NCBI GenBank assembly: GCA_039621445.1
Contig: CP154954.1
Span: forward strand, 2,232,001-2,296,000
Reading direction: 5' to 3'
DNA: 64,000 bases
From: Euglena gracilis
Lineage: Eukaryota > Euglenida > Euglenophyceae > Euglenales
Shown: positions 42,002 through 51,695 of the stretch, piece after piece
Position numbering within the stretch: position 1 is the first letter of the stretch
Layout: the number at the start of each line of letters is the position of its first letter
Notes under the pieces: model-generated
Told to the model about the DNA's origin: nothing
What the model saw: only the letters and a program-made list of their open reading frames with translations
Databases searched by the model: none
Program-made: the position numbers and the translations under genes

Positions 42002-43087
42002 CAGGCCCTGAACGCGGATCAGCGGCTACAAGCAGCGTTACCGCTCTCAGTGGGCGGCTGCGGCCTCCGAATTCCGGCGTCCCACCAAGGCGCCGCCCGC
42101 ACTGCAGCCTTATGTCAGTTCTACACACACGGCCACAAGAAGGTGGCATGCCCTGACTACGCTGCCGCCCCAGACGACCGCACTTGCCAGCAAGCCGCCC
42201 ATGACTTATGTTCCACGCTAGGAAATCGTCACCCAGAAAGCAGTCGCCTAGCAAACTCCGCCGCCTTCGCTTGCGCCTCAGGAAACGATACCTCCCAACG
42301 ATGGTGGCAAAAGGAGTCTGCCAAAACCACTGTGGATGCCTTGGTGGACAGGTCAGCCCCACGTGACCAAGCACGGCTCCTGGAGCAAGTCAACGGCATC
42401 GGGCACGGGTGGATGGCGGTACCTCCCCACGAAGCGCTGCACACTGTCATCGACCCGGCAAACTACCGATTGGGACTGAAATGGTGGCTGGGCTTGCCAC
42501 TAGCGGACTCTCCAACCATCTGTGCTGGTTGTCAGGCCACCGTGGATGTCCATGGCGAGCACGATCTGTGCTGCATTCGCAATAACTTTGCGAACCGCCA
42601 CAACGCCGTTCAAGACGCACTTTTCAACATCTTGTCAACGAACGGTCAAAGCGTGCAGCGCGAGGTCCCGGTGCCGAACCAACCCGACAGCTCGCTGCGG
42701 CCGGCTGACCTGCTTCTAGCTACCTGGCAGGATGGGAAGCCCACGGCAGTGGACATCACCATCGCCCATGGCTGGCAAGCTGCCGAAAGGCTGGCAACTC
42801 GGGAACGGTGGAGGACGTTCCTTAAAAGGAAGGACGTCGCCAAGCATACTAAGTACGACACTCCCTGCCAAAACGGGGGATGGTCCTTTGCCACCCTGGC
42901 CATGGGGACGTGGGGTGGCCTTGGACCCGAAAGCGCAAAGCTGCTAACCCGAATTATCAAACGCACCACCTCATGGGATCGCGGAGACATCGGTGCCACG
43001 CGCCAGGCCGAGAGCTACCAGCTTCTGGCGCTTTCACTCTTCCGGCAGCTTGCGCAAATGCTGCGCCCGAAACACATCCTACGCTGA
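42002..43087 (+). pseudogene. E5 zinc motif and restriction-like endonuclease
   Basis: This is the same frame as the RT, after one TGA. It reads QAALPLSVGGCGLRI, HGWMAVPPHEALHTVI, CAGCQATVDVHGEHDLCC (C-x2-C-x9-H-x2-C-C), NRHNAVQDALF, then PADLLLATWQDGKPTAVDI (D-x14-D), and ends RPKHILR. All endonuclease motifs are present. Suppression of the single TGA would give a complete Pol. E4 has a TGA at a nearby but not identical position. Confidence 0.85.
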
Positions 43088-43420
43088 AAGCGCTTGTCCC
43101 CCCTCTTCAACACCTAGACTGAGCACGACGTCTGCCATCTTGTCGCGAGCTCCAAGGCAGCGGCAGCCAAATCAAGTCCCAGCATGCACCACGGCGGCTC
43201 ATCCCCGCATCACCGCCAAAGGCCAATCACCACCAGGACGCCACCACGAACCTTGACGCTTCTCTCCCCAACCGCCCGGCCGCGCAGCCTCCCCCTCCCC
43301 AGCATCCATCGGCCGCTAAGGCCCCTTCGTCCCCGCTTACCATTCCCTGACAATCAAACCCCTTCTGACTATCCATGGGGTTTCCCCATCTGTACATAGC
43401 TTCCCCCTCTCTGAACACTC

Positions 43421-43472
43421 AAATCCAGTCGGCAGTGCCACTGGTCGGTGGATTCGGTTTCTCCCACCACCG
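43421..43472 (+). promoter_or_regulatory. 52-bp conserved 3'-terminal motif, copy 3 (E5)
   Basis: AAATCCAGTCGGCAGTGCC to CTCCCACCACCG. Internal pairings are possible: CGGTGG with CCACCG, and CCAC with GTGG, which share bases and so would compete. All six copies end at CCACCG, after which the sequences diverge, and none has a poly(A) tail. In RLE elements such as R2 the 3' RNA structure is what the RT recognises. The same role here is inference. Confidence 0.8.
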
Positions 43473-44774
43473 TGTTCACCCGCGACCTATCCCCTCGGTA
43501 CCGAAAATTATTCTTTACTGCAGGGAAATATTTGGGAAATATTTGGCGACGGCAAGTTTTTACTGACTTCTCTGGGCATCAAGCTCTCAGAGGTGTGCCA
43601 AACAATTCTGTCAGGGAGTTCATCTTTCCCTTCTGCAGATCACAAGGCAAGAAATTTCTGAAGTGTATCATGCAGAAGTGGATGAGGCGCTGTTGCAGAT
43701 GATTTTCACCCAGCTGAAGCTGAGACGAAGCTGAGACACTTTACACAGATGGCTTGAGATGATGGACCTGTTAGAAGGATTTGTTACTAATCTGGACCTG
43801 AGCGTGTCCGTGCTGCTCCATTTTGTTCTGTGTTTTTGCTGTTGCTGTGCCTAATAAAAGTCGAAGGTTTTTGTCTGTCCATTTTTTTTTCAACGTCATG
43901 GTAATCTAGGTCAGTCTGATTTGATTTTCAACGGTTTGATTCACATCTTGTGGCCAGTTTTGGGCCAGATCTGCTGGCCAGTTTTGGGCCAGATGTGCTG
44001 GCCAGTTTAGGGCCAGGTGTGCTGGCCGTTTTTGGGCCAGATGTGTTGGCCAGTTTTGGGCCAGATGTGGTGGCCAGTTTTGGGCCACAGGTTGTGGCCA
44101 GTTTTGGGCCACAGGTTGTGGCCAGTTTTGGGCCACAGATCGTGGCCAGTTTTGGGCCACTTCAATTTTGGGAGGGTAGTTAGTTTTTTTGTGGTGTTTA
44201 CCTTGCCTTGACCCCATTTTCAGTTTTGGAAGTTAATGTCGAAATGACACCCTTTTTTTGTCATGGAGTTTGAAAAAGAGAGATTGGACACAAGGGATTG
44301 CAGTAACCCCCCTGGGGGGTGGGGGGCTGCACAGTCCAAATTTGGCCAGTTGCCACCTTTTGCACTGTCCAGCCGATTGGCCAGCCAACACACCCAGGTC
44401 CAAGCAAATGCCTGCTTGGACAGCGTGTCTTCTTCAAAGTTGCTTGTTCTGCCTTCCGTCATGCCAAGGGAGGGCAACTCGTACTCCCTCGAGGCAGACC
44501 GAGAAGGGAGGAAGGGACACCGAGGGCGAAGCACAAAGACATTGTGAGTGCGGAGCCCGAGGTGTCCACTCAGGGGCCCTTACGGTCTCCGCCGAGTAGG
44601 GGACGCTTACGTCTTCCCGGCATTGACACGTTAAAATCGGTGGCCTTATTTCTGCCGGCTTTTATTCACGAGATTTTTCGCGTCGGTATAAAGGCGCCGA
44701 ATCTTGGGGGTCGTGCGGGATAAAAGCCACGGTATTAGATTTTACGAATTAATGGGTCATCGGATTTAAAGCCT
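43473..44774. repeat. Dispersed repeat with GGCCAGTTTTGGGCC minisatellite, copy 3, and non-coding flank
   Basis: TTTGCCAAACAATTCTGTCAG (43598-43618) and CTGGACCTGAGCGTGTCC (about 43793) recur at 50538-50560 and 50663-50683. After each comes CTGCTCCATTTTGTT and then the 24-bp units (43950-44165: TGGCCAGTTTTGGGCCAGAT). A stretch without visible features follows (44170-44774). No gene is credible. Confidence 0.75.
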
Positions 44775-44861
44775 CTCCTGTACCATACCATAACCTCCTG
44801 CGGACCTTCAAATCCAGTAGGCTGCGCCACTGGTCGGTGGATTCGGTTCGCCCCACCACCG
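44775..44861 (+). mobile_element. Isolated retrotransposon 3' tail
   Basis: It ends with the 52-bp motif at 44810-44861 (AAATCCAGTAGGCTGCGCC to CCCCACCACCG) with no attached coding sequence. CTGAGTGTCTATTTTTTTT (44934-44952) follows about 70 bp downstream, as near the E5 5' end. Confidence 0.7.
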
Positions 44862-45649
44862 TTCCGTCCAGAACGCCTTCAATGCGGTGGATCAGCACCA
44901 GCGGCCGTTCCTTCTGAGCGTCCATGTTCCTTTCTGAGTGTCTATTTTTTTTCGTCTCCACATGAACAGGGGGTGTTCCCCCCGCAACCCCCCCGCAACC
45001 CCCCCCGCAACCCCCCCGCAACCCGACCGGAGGCCCAGTTCTGGGAAAATTTCTTTCGGGTGGGAGATGCCTAATTTTGGTTAAAATATAGTTGTCGTGC
45101 ACATTTTTGGCTCCAATCAGGGCAAATGGTCAAAATTTTGGGTTGGCGATGCCCAATTTGGAACCGAAATCCTAACTTGATGTGTGGGAATGCCTAATTT
45201 TTGGTGGCATCATCCAAATTTTGCGACTTGGTGATTCCTAATTTTGACCTGGAAAAATCGGTTTTTCCCCCGCAACCCCCCCCGCAACCCCCCCGCACCC
45301 CCCCCCCCCCGCAACCCGCCTCACCCCCACATGTCTGACAAGCGGGCGGGTGGCCCGTAAAAGTCCACTGCAGACCCCCAAGGAGACGAAGTTTACAATC
45401 AACAATTGTCAAATTGATTTGATCGCTGCAGTTTCTGCTGTTCATCTAATCTGGAGTCAGCCTTCTTGGTGGAGAGCAAGGTCCACTGATTGCAGGGTGA
45501 GGTTCAGCCACCCAGCAGCAGCACATCGACTCAAGCCCTGGGAGATCCAGCCCCAGGAGAAGCAGGGTGAGATTCAGCCACCCAGCATCAGTACATCAAC
45601 ATCTGCGACCCAAGCCCTGGGGGATCCAGCCCCAGGAGAATTGTTCACC

Positions 45650-48600
45650 ATGGAGCCCAAGGAACTGAAGCAAAATGCAGCAGAGGTCGAGCCCATAATG
45701 GCTCCCACTGCAGCTGCAGCAGGCACAGCCACTACAACCACAACTTGCCCAATCATGCTGAACATTCTGATCATCAATGTTGTCTTGGCCCATGTGTTTT
45801 GCATTTCCCAAATTCAAATTCACATGGTGGAAGGGAAAAACATGCAGCGGGCTTCAAACAGCCAGCAGCATTTGTCAGCCATGAATCTACAGCAGGGTGA
45901 GACTCAGCCACCCAGCACCACAGACCCCACACATTACATCTCTGTACCTGGACCTGGGACATCCTGTGCACCCAGTTCCCCCCCAGAAGAATCTTTCCCA
46001 GTCTGCCCTGGAGAGTTGGCCCAGGAATTCAGCCCTGTCGTGCCCGCCCAGGGATTCAGCCCCTCAGCAACAGCCCGGGAGCCAAACCCTGGAGTACCTG
46101 CTCAGCATTCCACCCCCTTATTGCCAACGGGGGGGGCAACCCCTGAGGGGTCAACCCAGAACTTCAGCCCCGGAGGATCAACCCAGCAGAAGGTGAGTGA
46201 AACATTCGGCCTGCAGTGTCAATGCTATAACCCTGCTGGACTCGATTTCAAAACTTTCCAACTGAAGCTGTCTGCCTTCCTGCTCCGCATCTCCTCATCG
46301 CACACTGTGGTCTTCAAAGTGGTTTTAGCCCACACCGCCTCATGCCATGTTCCTGGAGCAAAAAAGCCATATCTCTTCTCGGCACTAAGGAATTCCTTGG
46401 CCGTAAGCTACCACTGCCGGTCGGGCAGAGGTGACGACATCCTGACATCGGGCGACGTGGAAGCAAACCCGGGACCCACCCCCCCGGCGGATCCGCTAAC
46501 GGGATCCATGGATATCGACCTGACTACGGACCCCACAAGAGCGGTGGGGTTCTTACTGGCCACAACACAGGTGCCTCCTTCCGCCTTAGGCCCAGTGGAA
46601 GAGACCTCGACGCAGGACGCCCGGGACCTTCAACAACTTCTTCAGGCCCTTCTCAGCCGACCACCGCCAGAGGCCGCTCTCCCCTCCATTGATTCAAGAA
46701 CCACGACCCGCGGCCCAAGCGCGCTGCAGGACGACCAGGACATGGGGATGGATTTTATCCCCGGCATGAAATGTGGCGCCCCCTTGACTTCTCCTTGCCC
46801 GGATTTGTACCCGCCCTGGACCGAAATTTCTTTGGACTCCCGTGGGACGGTTTCGAACATCCCGAAGGGGGCCCTCCCAGCGGTCTCGGATGCGTATTCC
46901 ATGATCCTGCGCGCGTTCAATGACAAGCCCACGTGGGAAACTCTGCACGCGCTTTGGGCATTCCCGAAGGCTGTGCTGGCCCCTCTAGGAAAGGGCGGCC
47001 GAGGGCATTGGGCCCGCTTGGGCCGGGTCATTCGCGGCAGGGCGGAGGCATTTTTGAGGCGGGCGGTGGCGGAGAGTTGGAAGGACTCCATCCGTTTGCC
47101 ACAGTTGAGCCAAACGATCCGCACGCGGGGCCAGGCTCGCCGTGAGGAGGAAGTGCAGGAGGAGGGGTTTGTTCGCCGACTTGAACACCTGGTGGGCAAG
47201 GGTGCAGTTGGCAAAGCGTGCCAATTCCTGCTGTCTGATGGGGTGCAGGACAACAAAGACCCCATTGTTCGCCAACGCTTGAAGGATCTCCACCCTTCCG
47301 AAGAGCCACCCGGCCGAGGGCCACCGGACAAGCGGAAAGGTGTGCCGCCGCCTTCCGATGAGGACGAAAGGAGGGACCGGCTGTCTTTGGTGCGCAAGGC
47401 AGTCTTTAGCTTCGGAAAGGAGTCCGCGGCGGGCCCATCTGGGCTAAAGCCGGATCACCTGAAAGATATGCTGAGCAAAGAGGCAGGAGGCCAGGCACTC
47501 CTGGAGGGACTCACGACCTTCGTGTACAGGTGCATCAACGAGGGATGGCCTGCCGGTGCGGCCGAGATTCTCACATCCGCACGCCTCACGGCCCTGCGCA
47601 AGGTGAAGCCGTCGACTACCGTAGACAACGCGGGAAATCTCATCCGCACCTCACTGGATCCCGCCCAAGAAGGCACCCGCCCCATCGCCTCGGGCGAGTG
47701 TCTAAGGCGACTCGTGGGCAAAGTCCTGATGCGCCAACCCGCTGTCCGGAAATTCACGCTGGAAGGGCTGCCAGGACAGTTCGGTGTGGGCTGTCCGGAC
47801 GCATATGGGCTCATCGGGATGGGCCTTCAACACGTTGTCACAACACTGCACCAAGGAGGGTCCCGAGATTGGGGAATTCTGCAACTCGACTTCTCCAATG
47901 CGTTCAATTGCATCCGACGAGAAGCCCTCTTGGAGGCATCGCGAGAACGATGTCCCGAAATGGTGACATGGTTGGAGACCTGCTACGCTGAGCACTCCAG
48001 CTTGTTCCTTAGTGATGCGTGCCTTCGAAGCGAAACGGGAGTTCAACAAGGGGACCCGTGTGGACCAGCTGCCTTCTCTCTCGCAATCCAAAGCCTTGTG
48101 GAGGAAATACATGCAGTGTGCGGATGGCAAGCATGGTATTTGGATGATGCCCACGTCGTGGGGAACCTGCGCCAACTTGAAGCGGTAGTACACCTCGTGT
48201 TGGAGAAAGGACCCCTCATTGGTGTTGCCTTGAATGCCGAGAAGTGCACACTGTGGGGCCCCGCCTTCAACCCAGACTGGGCATCTCTCCCGCCCGGGAC
48301 AAGTGTGCTGCAGCGTATCCCTGTCACTCCCTACGTACCAGGGTCAGGCCTCAAGTCGTTGGGAGTGCCAGTCTGTCACCCAGAAGATCACACCTTTGCA
48401 GATCGAGTGTGGTTTGGACGGTGCGAGGCAGCCCTGAAAGCGTGTTCTCTTCTACAAAAGGTACCTTCTGCACACATCCAGTTCACAATTCTCAGAATGT
48501 GCTTGGATGCTTGCAAAGTGAACGATCTCTTGAGGACCACACCAATCACCGTGGCGACCGCCCAGTGCACGTTGCTCAGCAAAACCTTACGAAACACGAT

Positions 48601-49861
48601 GAGTGTCATCGTCGCACGGCCTCTAGAGGAAGATCAATGGAGCCAGGTCACACTTCCTGTCCGCCTCGGTGGATTGGGCATCCGAGATCCAAGCACCGAA
48701 CGTACCATCGCAAGGTGGGCTGCCACACTGGATTTCCTGGTTCGCGGTGAACGCATCCTGGACTTGCCACCACTCAACGGAGCGACCCCCTTGCCAACGG
48801 ATTTCGCGAAGCTAGTTGGGGCCATCAGCGCATCATGTGACCTCCCACCGGCTGTCAAGACATTCCTGGAAGATCCCCGAAGGCACGAGACACTTCCTCA
48901 CGATGTGATCCCCCAGAAATTCTGGGGCCAGCAGTGCGCAATGGCGCGCCAAAAATCATTGCACGACTCCCTCTCAGGAGTGGATAAACTGAAGCTAACT
49001 TGCCAAATGAAGCCCCACGCTATGGCGTGGGCATCCGTGATGCCCTCTGCTGCGATGAAAACCCTCATCCCAACCAGGGAATTCCAGGCCCTGATCCAGT
49101 GGTCCGTTGGCGCACCTGTGGTTACTCCCGGTGATGGATTGCCTGGCTGCCCGCGATGCCACAACCCCCTTGATGTAAGAGGCCACCACCTCGTCTGTTG
49201 CCACCGAAATAACATTGTGAGGCGACACGGGGCGGTGCAGTCTTATCTCTTGGGCCTGGCCCAAAGAGCGGGATTCCCGGCCAGAAGAGAAGAAAGTGCC
49301 CCGGATGGTTCTCGTCCAGGAGACGTGTTTGTGATGCGATATGACGCCAATGGCCCAGCAGCCATCGATGTGACTGTCCGCCACCCCCTTGCCCCATCCC
49401 GTGTGCGACCTGGGACGGAAGACCTTGGGAAATGGCACGAGTCACAGGAGGCTGATAAAATCAAGAAATATGGCGATGGTTGCAAACGGAGGGGATGGAC
49501 GTTCATTCCCTTCGTTCTTGATTGCTACGGAGGCATGGGAGATTCAGCTCTCAGCTTCGTTGGCCAGTGCGTACGTTTGCTGGTGGGACAGCACGACTCA
49601 TGGGAAAGGAGGGCTGCAGAGGCAAACTGCTGGCAGGGCCTCAGCATGGCCCTGGCCAGGGAGCTAGCGAAGCAGCTGGCTTGGGGTCAATGCGCGGAAC
49701 AAGTGACTGATGGGGGTGGAAGCAGCGCACACCACCCGTACACTCTAGAAACGCCCTCGGTGCTGAAAACGCACCTGCTGCAGAAAAATTGCTGCCGCTC
49801 CGGCGGCATTAACGTTTCTGAGTTCATGGCCAAGCCTCACTGGACACAAGGCATCGGCTGA
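45650..49861 (+). CDS. E6 polyprotein: N-terminal region, 2A, reverse transcriptase, restriction-like endonuclease
   Basis: I chose the ATG at 45650 (ACCATGG, MEPKELKQ, as in E5). The frame is also open upstream, but without an ATG. Residues 1 to about 260 are a Pro/Gln/Ser-rich region shared with E5. The 2A GDVEANPGP is at 268-276. EISLDSRGTVSNIPKGAL and WETLHALWAFPKAVLAPL (about residue 430) form the FPK module shared with E3. RT: AAGPSGLKPDHLKDM (about 590), TRPIASGECLRRLVGK, LDFSNAF with Asp about 747 (A), GVQQGDPCGP at about 797 (B), YLDD at 830-833 (C). The zinc motif CPRCHNPLDVRGHHLVCC is at about 1167. The RLE is RPGD with Asp about 1225 and its D-x14-D partner about 1240. The C terminus is HWTQGIG. 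No stops or missing catalytic residues are seen. I find no AP-endonuclease domain, so target cleavage should rely on the RLE. Confidence 0.92.
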   Translation: MEPKELKQNAAEVEPIMAPTAAAAGTATTTTTCPIMLNILIINVVLAHVFCISQIQIHMVEGKNMQRASNSQQHLSAMNLQQGETQPPSTTDPTHYISVPGPGTSCAPSSPPEESFPVCPGELAQEFSPVVPAQGFSPSATAREPNPGVPAQHSTPLLPTGGATPEGSTQNFSPGGSTQQKVSETFGLQCQCYNPAGLDFKTFQLKLSAFLLRISSSHTVVFKVVLAHTASCHVPGAKKPYLFSALRNSLAVSYHCRSGRGDDILTSGDVEANPGPTPPADPLTGSMDIDLTTDPTRAVGFLLATTQVPPSALGPVEETSTQDARDLQQLLQALLSRPPPEAALPSIDSRTTTRGPSALQDDQDMGMDFIPGMKCGAPLTSPCPDLYPPWTEISLDSRGTVSNIPKGALPAVSDAYSMILRAFNDKPTWETLHALWAFPKAVLAPLGKGGRGHWARLGRVIRGRAEAFLRRAVAESWKDSIRLPQLSQTIRTRGQARREEEVQEEGFVRRLEHLVGKGAVGKACQFLLSDGVQDNKDPIVRQRLKDLHPSEEPPGRGPPDKRKGVPPPSDEDERRDRLSLVRKAVFSFGKESAAGPSGLKPDHLKDMLSKEAGGQALLEGLTTFVYRCINEGWPAGAAEILTSARLTALRKVKPSTTVDNAGNLIRTSLDPAQEGTRPIASGECLRRLVGKVLMRQPAVRKFTLEGLPGQFGVGCPDAYGLIGMGLQHVVTTLHQGGSRDWGILQLDFSNAFNCIRREALLEASRERCPEMVTWLETCYAEHSSLFLSDACLRSETGVQQGDPCGPAAFSLAIQSLVEEIHAVCGWQAWYLDDAHVVGNLRQLEAVVHLVLEKGPLIGVALNAEKCTLWGPAFNPDWASLPPGTSVLQRIPVTPYVPGSGLKSLGVPVCHPEDHTFADRVWFGRCEAALKACSLLQKVPSAHIQFTILRMCLDACKVNDLLRTTPITVATAQCTLLSKTLRNTMSVIVARPLEEDQWSQVTLPVRLGGLGIRDPSTERTIARWAATLDFLVRGERILDLPPLNGATPLPTDFAKLVGAISASCDLPPAVKTFLEDPRRHETLPHDVIPQKFWGQQCAMARQKSLHDSLSGVDKLKLTCQMKPHAMAWASVMPSAAMKTLIPTREFQALIQWSVGAPVVTPGDGLPGCPRCHNPLDVRGHHLVCCHRNNIVRRHGAVQSYLLGLAQRAGFPARREESAPDGSRPGDVFVMRYDANGPAAIDVTVRHPLAPSRVRPGTEDLGKWHESQEADKIKKYGDGCKRRGWTFIPFVLDCYGGMGDSALSFVGQCVRLLVGQHDSWERRAAEANCWQGLSMALARELAKQLAWGQCAEQVTDGGGSSAHHPYTLETPSVLKTHLLQKNCCRSGGINVSEFMAKPHWTQGIG
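46451..46477 (+). other. 2A-like peptide GDVEANPGP (E6)
   Basis: It has the full consensus, preceded by SGRGDDILTS. It would free the E5-like N-terminal protein from the RT-RLE protein. Confidence 0.9.
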
Positions 49862-50145
49862 CTTCAACGGCGCTGCTTCGCTGTTCCTACGACCCGCCTC
49901 CTTCCCACATAGCTTCGTGCACCTGTCCGGCACGGTTTCTCGTCGCATCATTTGAGTCTGACACGTGTTGGTGGACCTCGTGACTCAAGCCCTGCACCCG
50001 GAGCAACAATGCCACCCCACCCCGCCTGCTCCCTGCCACCTCACCCCTCGGGCCCTGGCCCCCACATGGCCGATTCTGGGTTCACCTGACCGCCTTACCC
50101 CTGAGACTGTCGCTTCTGTACATAGCCTTACCCCCTGAACACGTC

Positions 50146-50197
50146 AAATCCAGTAGGCAGTGCCACTGGTCGGTGGACTCGGTTCGCCCCACCACCG
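50146..50197 (+). promoter_or_regulatory. 52-bp conserved 3'-terminal motif, copy 5 (E6)
   Basis: AAATCCAGTAGGCAGTGCC to CCCCACCACCG, followed at once by TTTAGTGTCCATTTTTC. The preceding CTTCTGTACATAGCCT matches the E5 and 15.5-kb tails. Confidence 0.85.
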
Positions 50198-50819
50198 TTT
50201 AGTGTCCATTTTTCTCTCATGAACATGTCGGACAAGTGGGCGGGTGGCCCGGAAACGCTCATTGCAGGTCCTCAAGGAGACGGAGGTTCAATTCAATTGT
50301 TGCCACAAATGTTTGTTGCAATTATTGTTCACTGGGATGATGTACAGAAGGCATCTGGAGGATTGAAAGAGTGGCAGTGGAGTTCAACTTCATGAACAGT
50401 TCGACCTTGTGTTATCTGACGTTATTGGGAAAGCCATTGGCTTCATACTTTGTGGACAGCCTGCTGCAGATGCGAAAGAAAGTGTACCGGTGAAGACTTT
50501 GTGTTGGATTTGTATTGCCAAGCTCCCCATGACAAAGGTTTGCCAAACAATTCTGTCAGAGAATTTTCATTTTTCTCTGCTTCAGGTCTCACAGTTGTTG
50601 AATTATATGCTTGGGAATGAGATCATTGGAGGACATGATGATGAGCCATTGGAATTGATAATCTGGACCTGAGCATGTCCCTGCAAAACTGCTCCATTTT
50701 GTTTTTATTGCAGCCATCCGAAACAATGCGTGTATTTTCTGATTCTGCTGTGATTGTTGTGACTAGGATCTTAAATTGTCTGTCCAAAATGGTAATCTGG
50801 TGCGCTGTGATTTTGTTGT
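50198..50819. other. Second 5' region and dispersed repeat downstream of E6
   Basis: Words at 50225-50310 (CATGTCGGACAAGTGGGCGG, CCTCAAGGAGAC) match the E6 5' end (45331-45395). Coding sequence does not follow. From about 50538 the repeat seen at 43598-43890 resumes and leads into the 24-bp minisatellite. Confidence 0.65.
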
Positions 50820-51495
50820 TTTGGTGGCCAATTTTGGGCCACAGGTGGTGGCCAGCATAGGTGCTGGCCAGTTTTGGGCCACAAAAGGTGGAGCCAGTTT
50901 TTGGCCACGGGTGCTGGCTAGTTTTTGGCCACAGGTGCTGGTCAGTTTTTGGCCACAGGTGCTGGCCAGTTTTGGGCCACAGGTGCTGGCCAATTTTGGG
51001 CCACAGGTGGTGGCCAGTTTTGGGCCACAGTGGCCAGTTTTTGGCCACAGGTGCTGGCCAGTTTTGGGCCACAGGTGGTGGTGGCCAGTTTTGGGCCACA
51101 GGTGGTGGCCAGTTTTTTTTGGGCCACAGGTGCTGGCCAGTTTTTGGCCACAGGTGCTGGCCAGTTTTTGGCCACAGGTGCTGGCCAATTTTGGGCCACA
51201 GGTGGTGGCCAGTTTTGGGCCACAGGTGCTGGCCAGTTTTTGGCCACAGGAGCTGGCCAGTTTTTGGCCACAGGTGCTGGCCAATTTTGGGCCACAGGTG
51301 GTGGCCAGTTTTGGGCCACAGGTGCTGGCCAGTTTTTGGCCACAGGTGCTGGCCAGTTTTTGGCCACAGGTGCTGGCCAGTTTTGGGCCACAGGTGGTGG
51401 CCAGTTTTGGGCCACAGGTGGTGGCCAGTTTTTGGCCACACGTCCTGGTCAGTTTTTGACCACAGGTGGTGGTCAGTTTTTTGGCCATGAGTGCT
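50820..51495. repeat. GGCCAGTTTTGGGCCACAGGTGCT minisatellite, largest array
   Basis: Roughly two dozen 24-bp units alternate TTTTGGGCC/TTTTTGGCC and GGTGCT/GGTGGT. Because 24 is a multiple of 3 and the unit lacks stops in most registers, long frames appear on both strands (WPKTGQHL, ASFGPQVL and similar). They are not genes. Confidence 0.92.
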
Positions 51496-51695
51496 GGCAA
51501 ACTTAAACATAGATTCGTCTCAGACACGGCTGATGAACGCAAATCTTCTTTACATTCAATAGGGACAACGAAGGAAATACGTGTTCCATACTAAGGACGA
51601 GTGAAATTTTTGAAAAAATGCGTGAAATTTTCAACGGCCGGCCATAAATTTCACGATGGAAAATTTTCACGAGCGGATTGAATGCCCAGTCTTGT

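Larger units (their letters stand above)
38202..43472 (+). mobile_element. E5: nearly full-length RLE-type non-LTR retrotransposon
   Basis: I place the 5' end near the CTGAGTGTCTATTTTTTTT and CATGTCGGACAACTG words (38202-38245) and the 3' end at the 52-bp motif (43421-43472). One frame from 38558 to 43087 covers the N-terminal region, 2A, FPK module, RT, zinc motif and RLE. A single in-frame TGA at 41999-42001 interrupts it. A seven-codon AAT run sits inside the RT. Confidence 0.85.
45326..50197 (+). mobile_element. E6: apparently intact RLE-type non-LTR retrotransposon
   Basis: The element runs from a 5' region containing CATGTCTGACAAGCGGGCGG (45331) to the 52-bp 3' motif (50146-50197). It has a single uninterrupted frame of about 1,400 codons. 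A 5' region with the same CATGTC-GACAAG-GGGCGGGTGGCCCG words begins again at 50225, directly after this element's 3' end. That suggests head-to-tail insertion. Confidence 0.85.

Noticed and set aside
45326-45649. Coding extension of E6 upstream of 45650
   Set aside because: The frame is open but has no ATG. It contains a duplicated GGGAGATCCAGCCCCAGGAG-type segment and looks like a 5' UTR. E5 has the same start at MEPKELKQ.
50623-51542. Long overlapping open frames (up to about 295 codons) on both strands
   Set aside because: They are translations of the 24-bp minisatellite and are open because the unit length is a multiple of three. No start context or domain is present.
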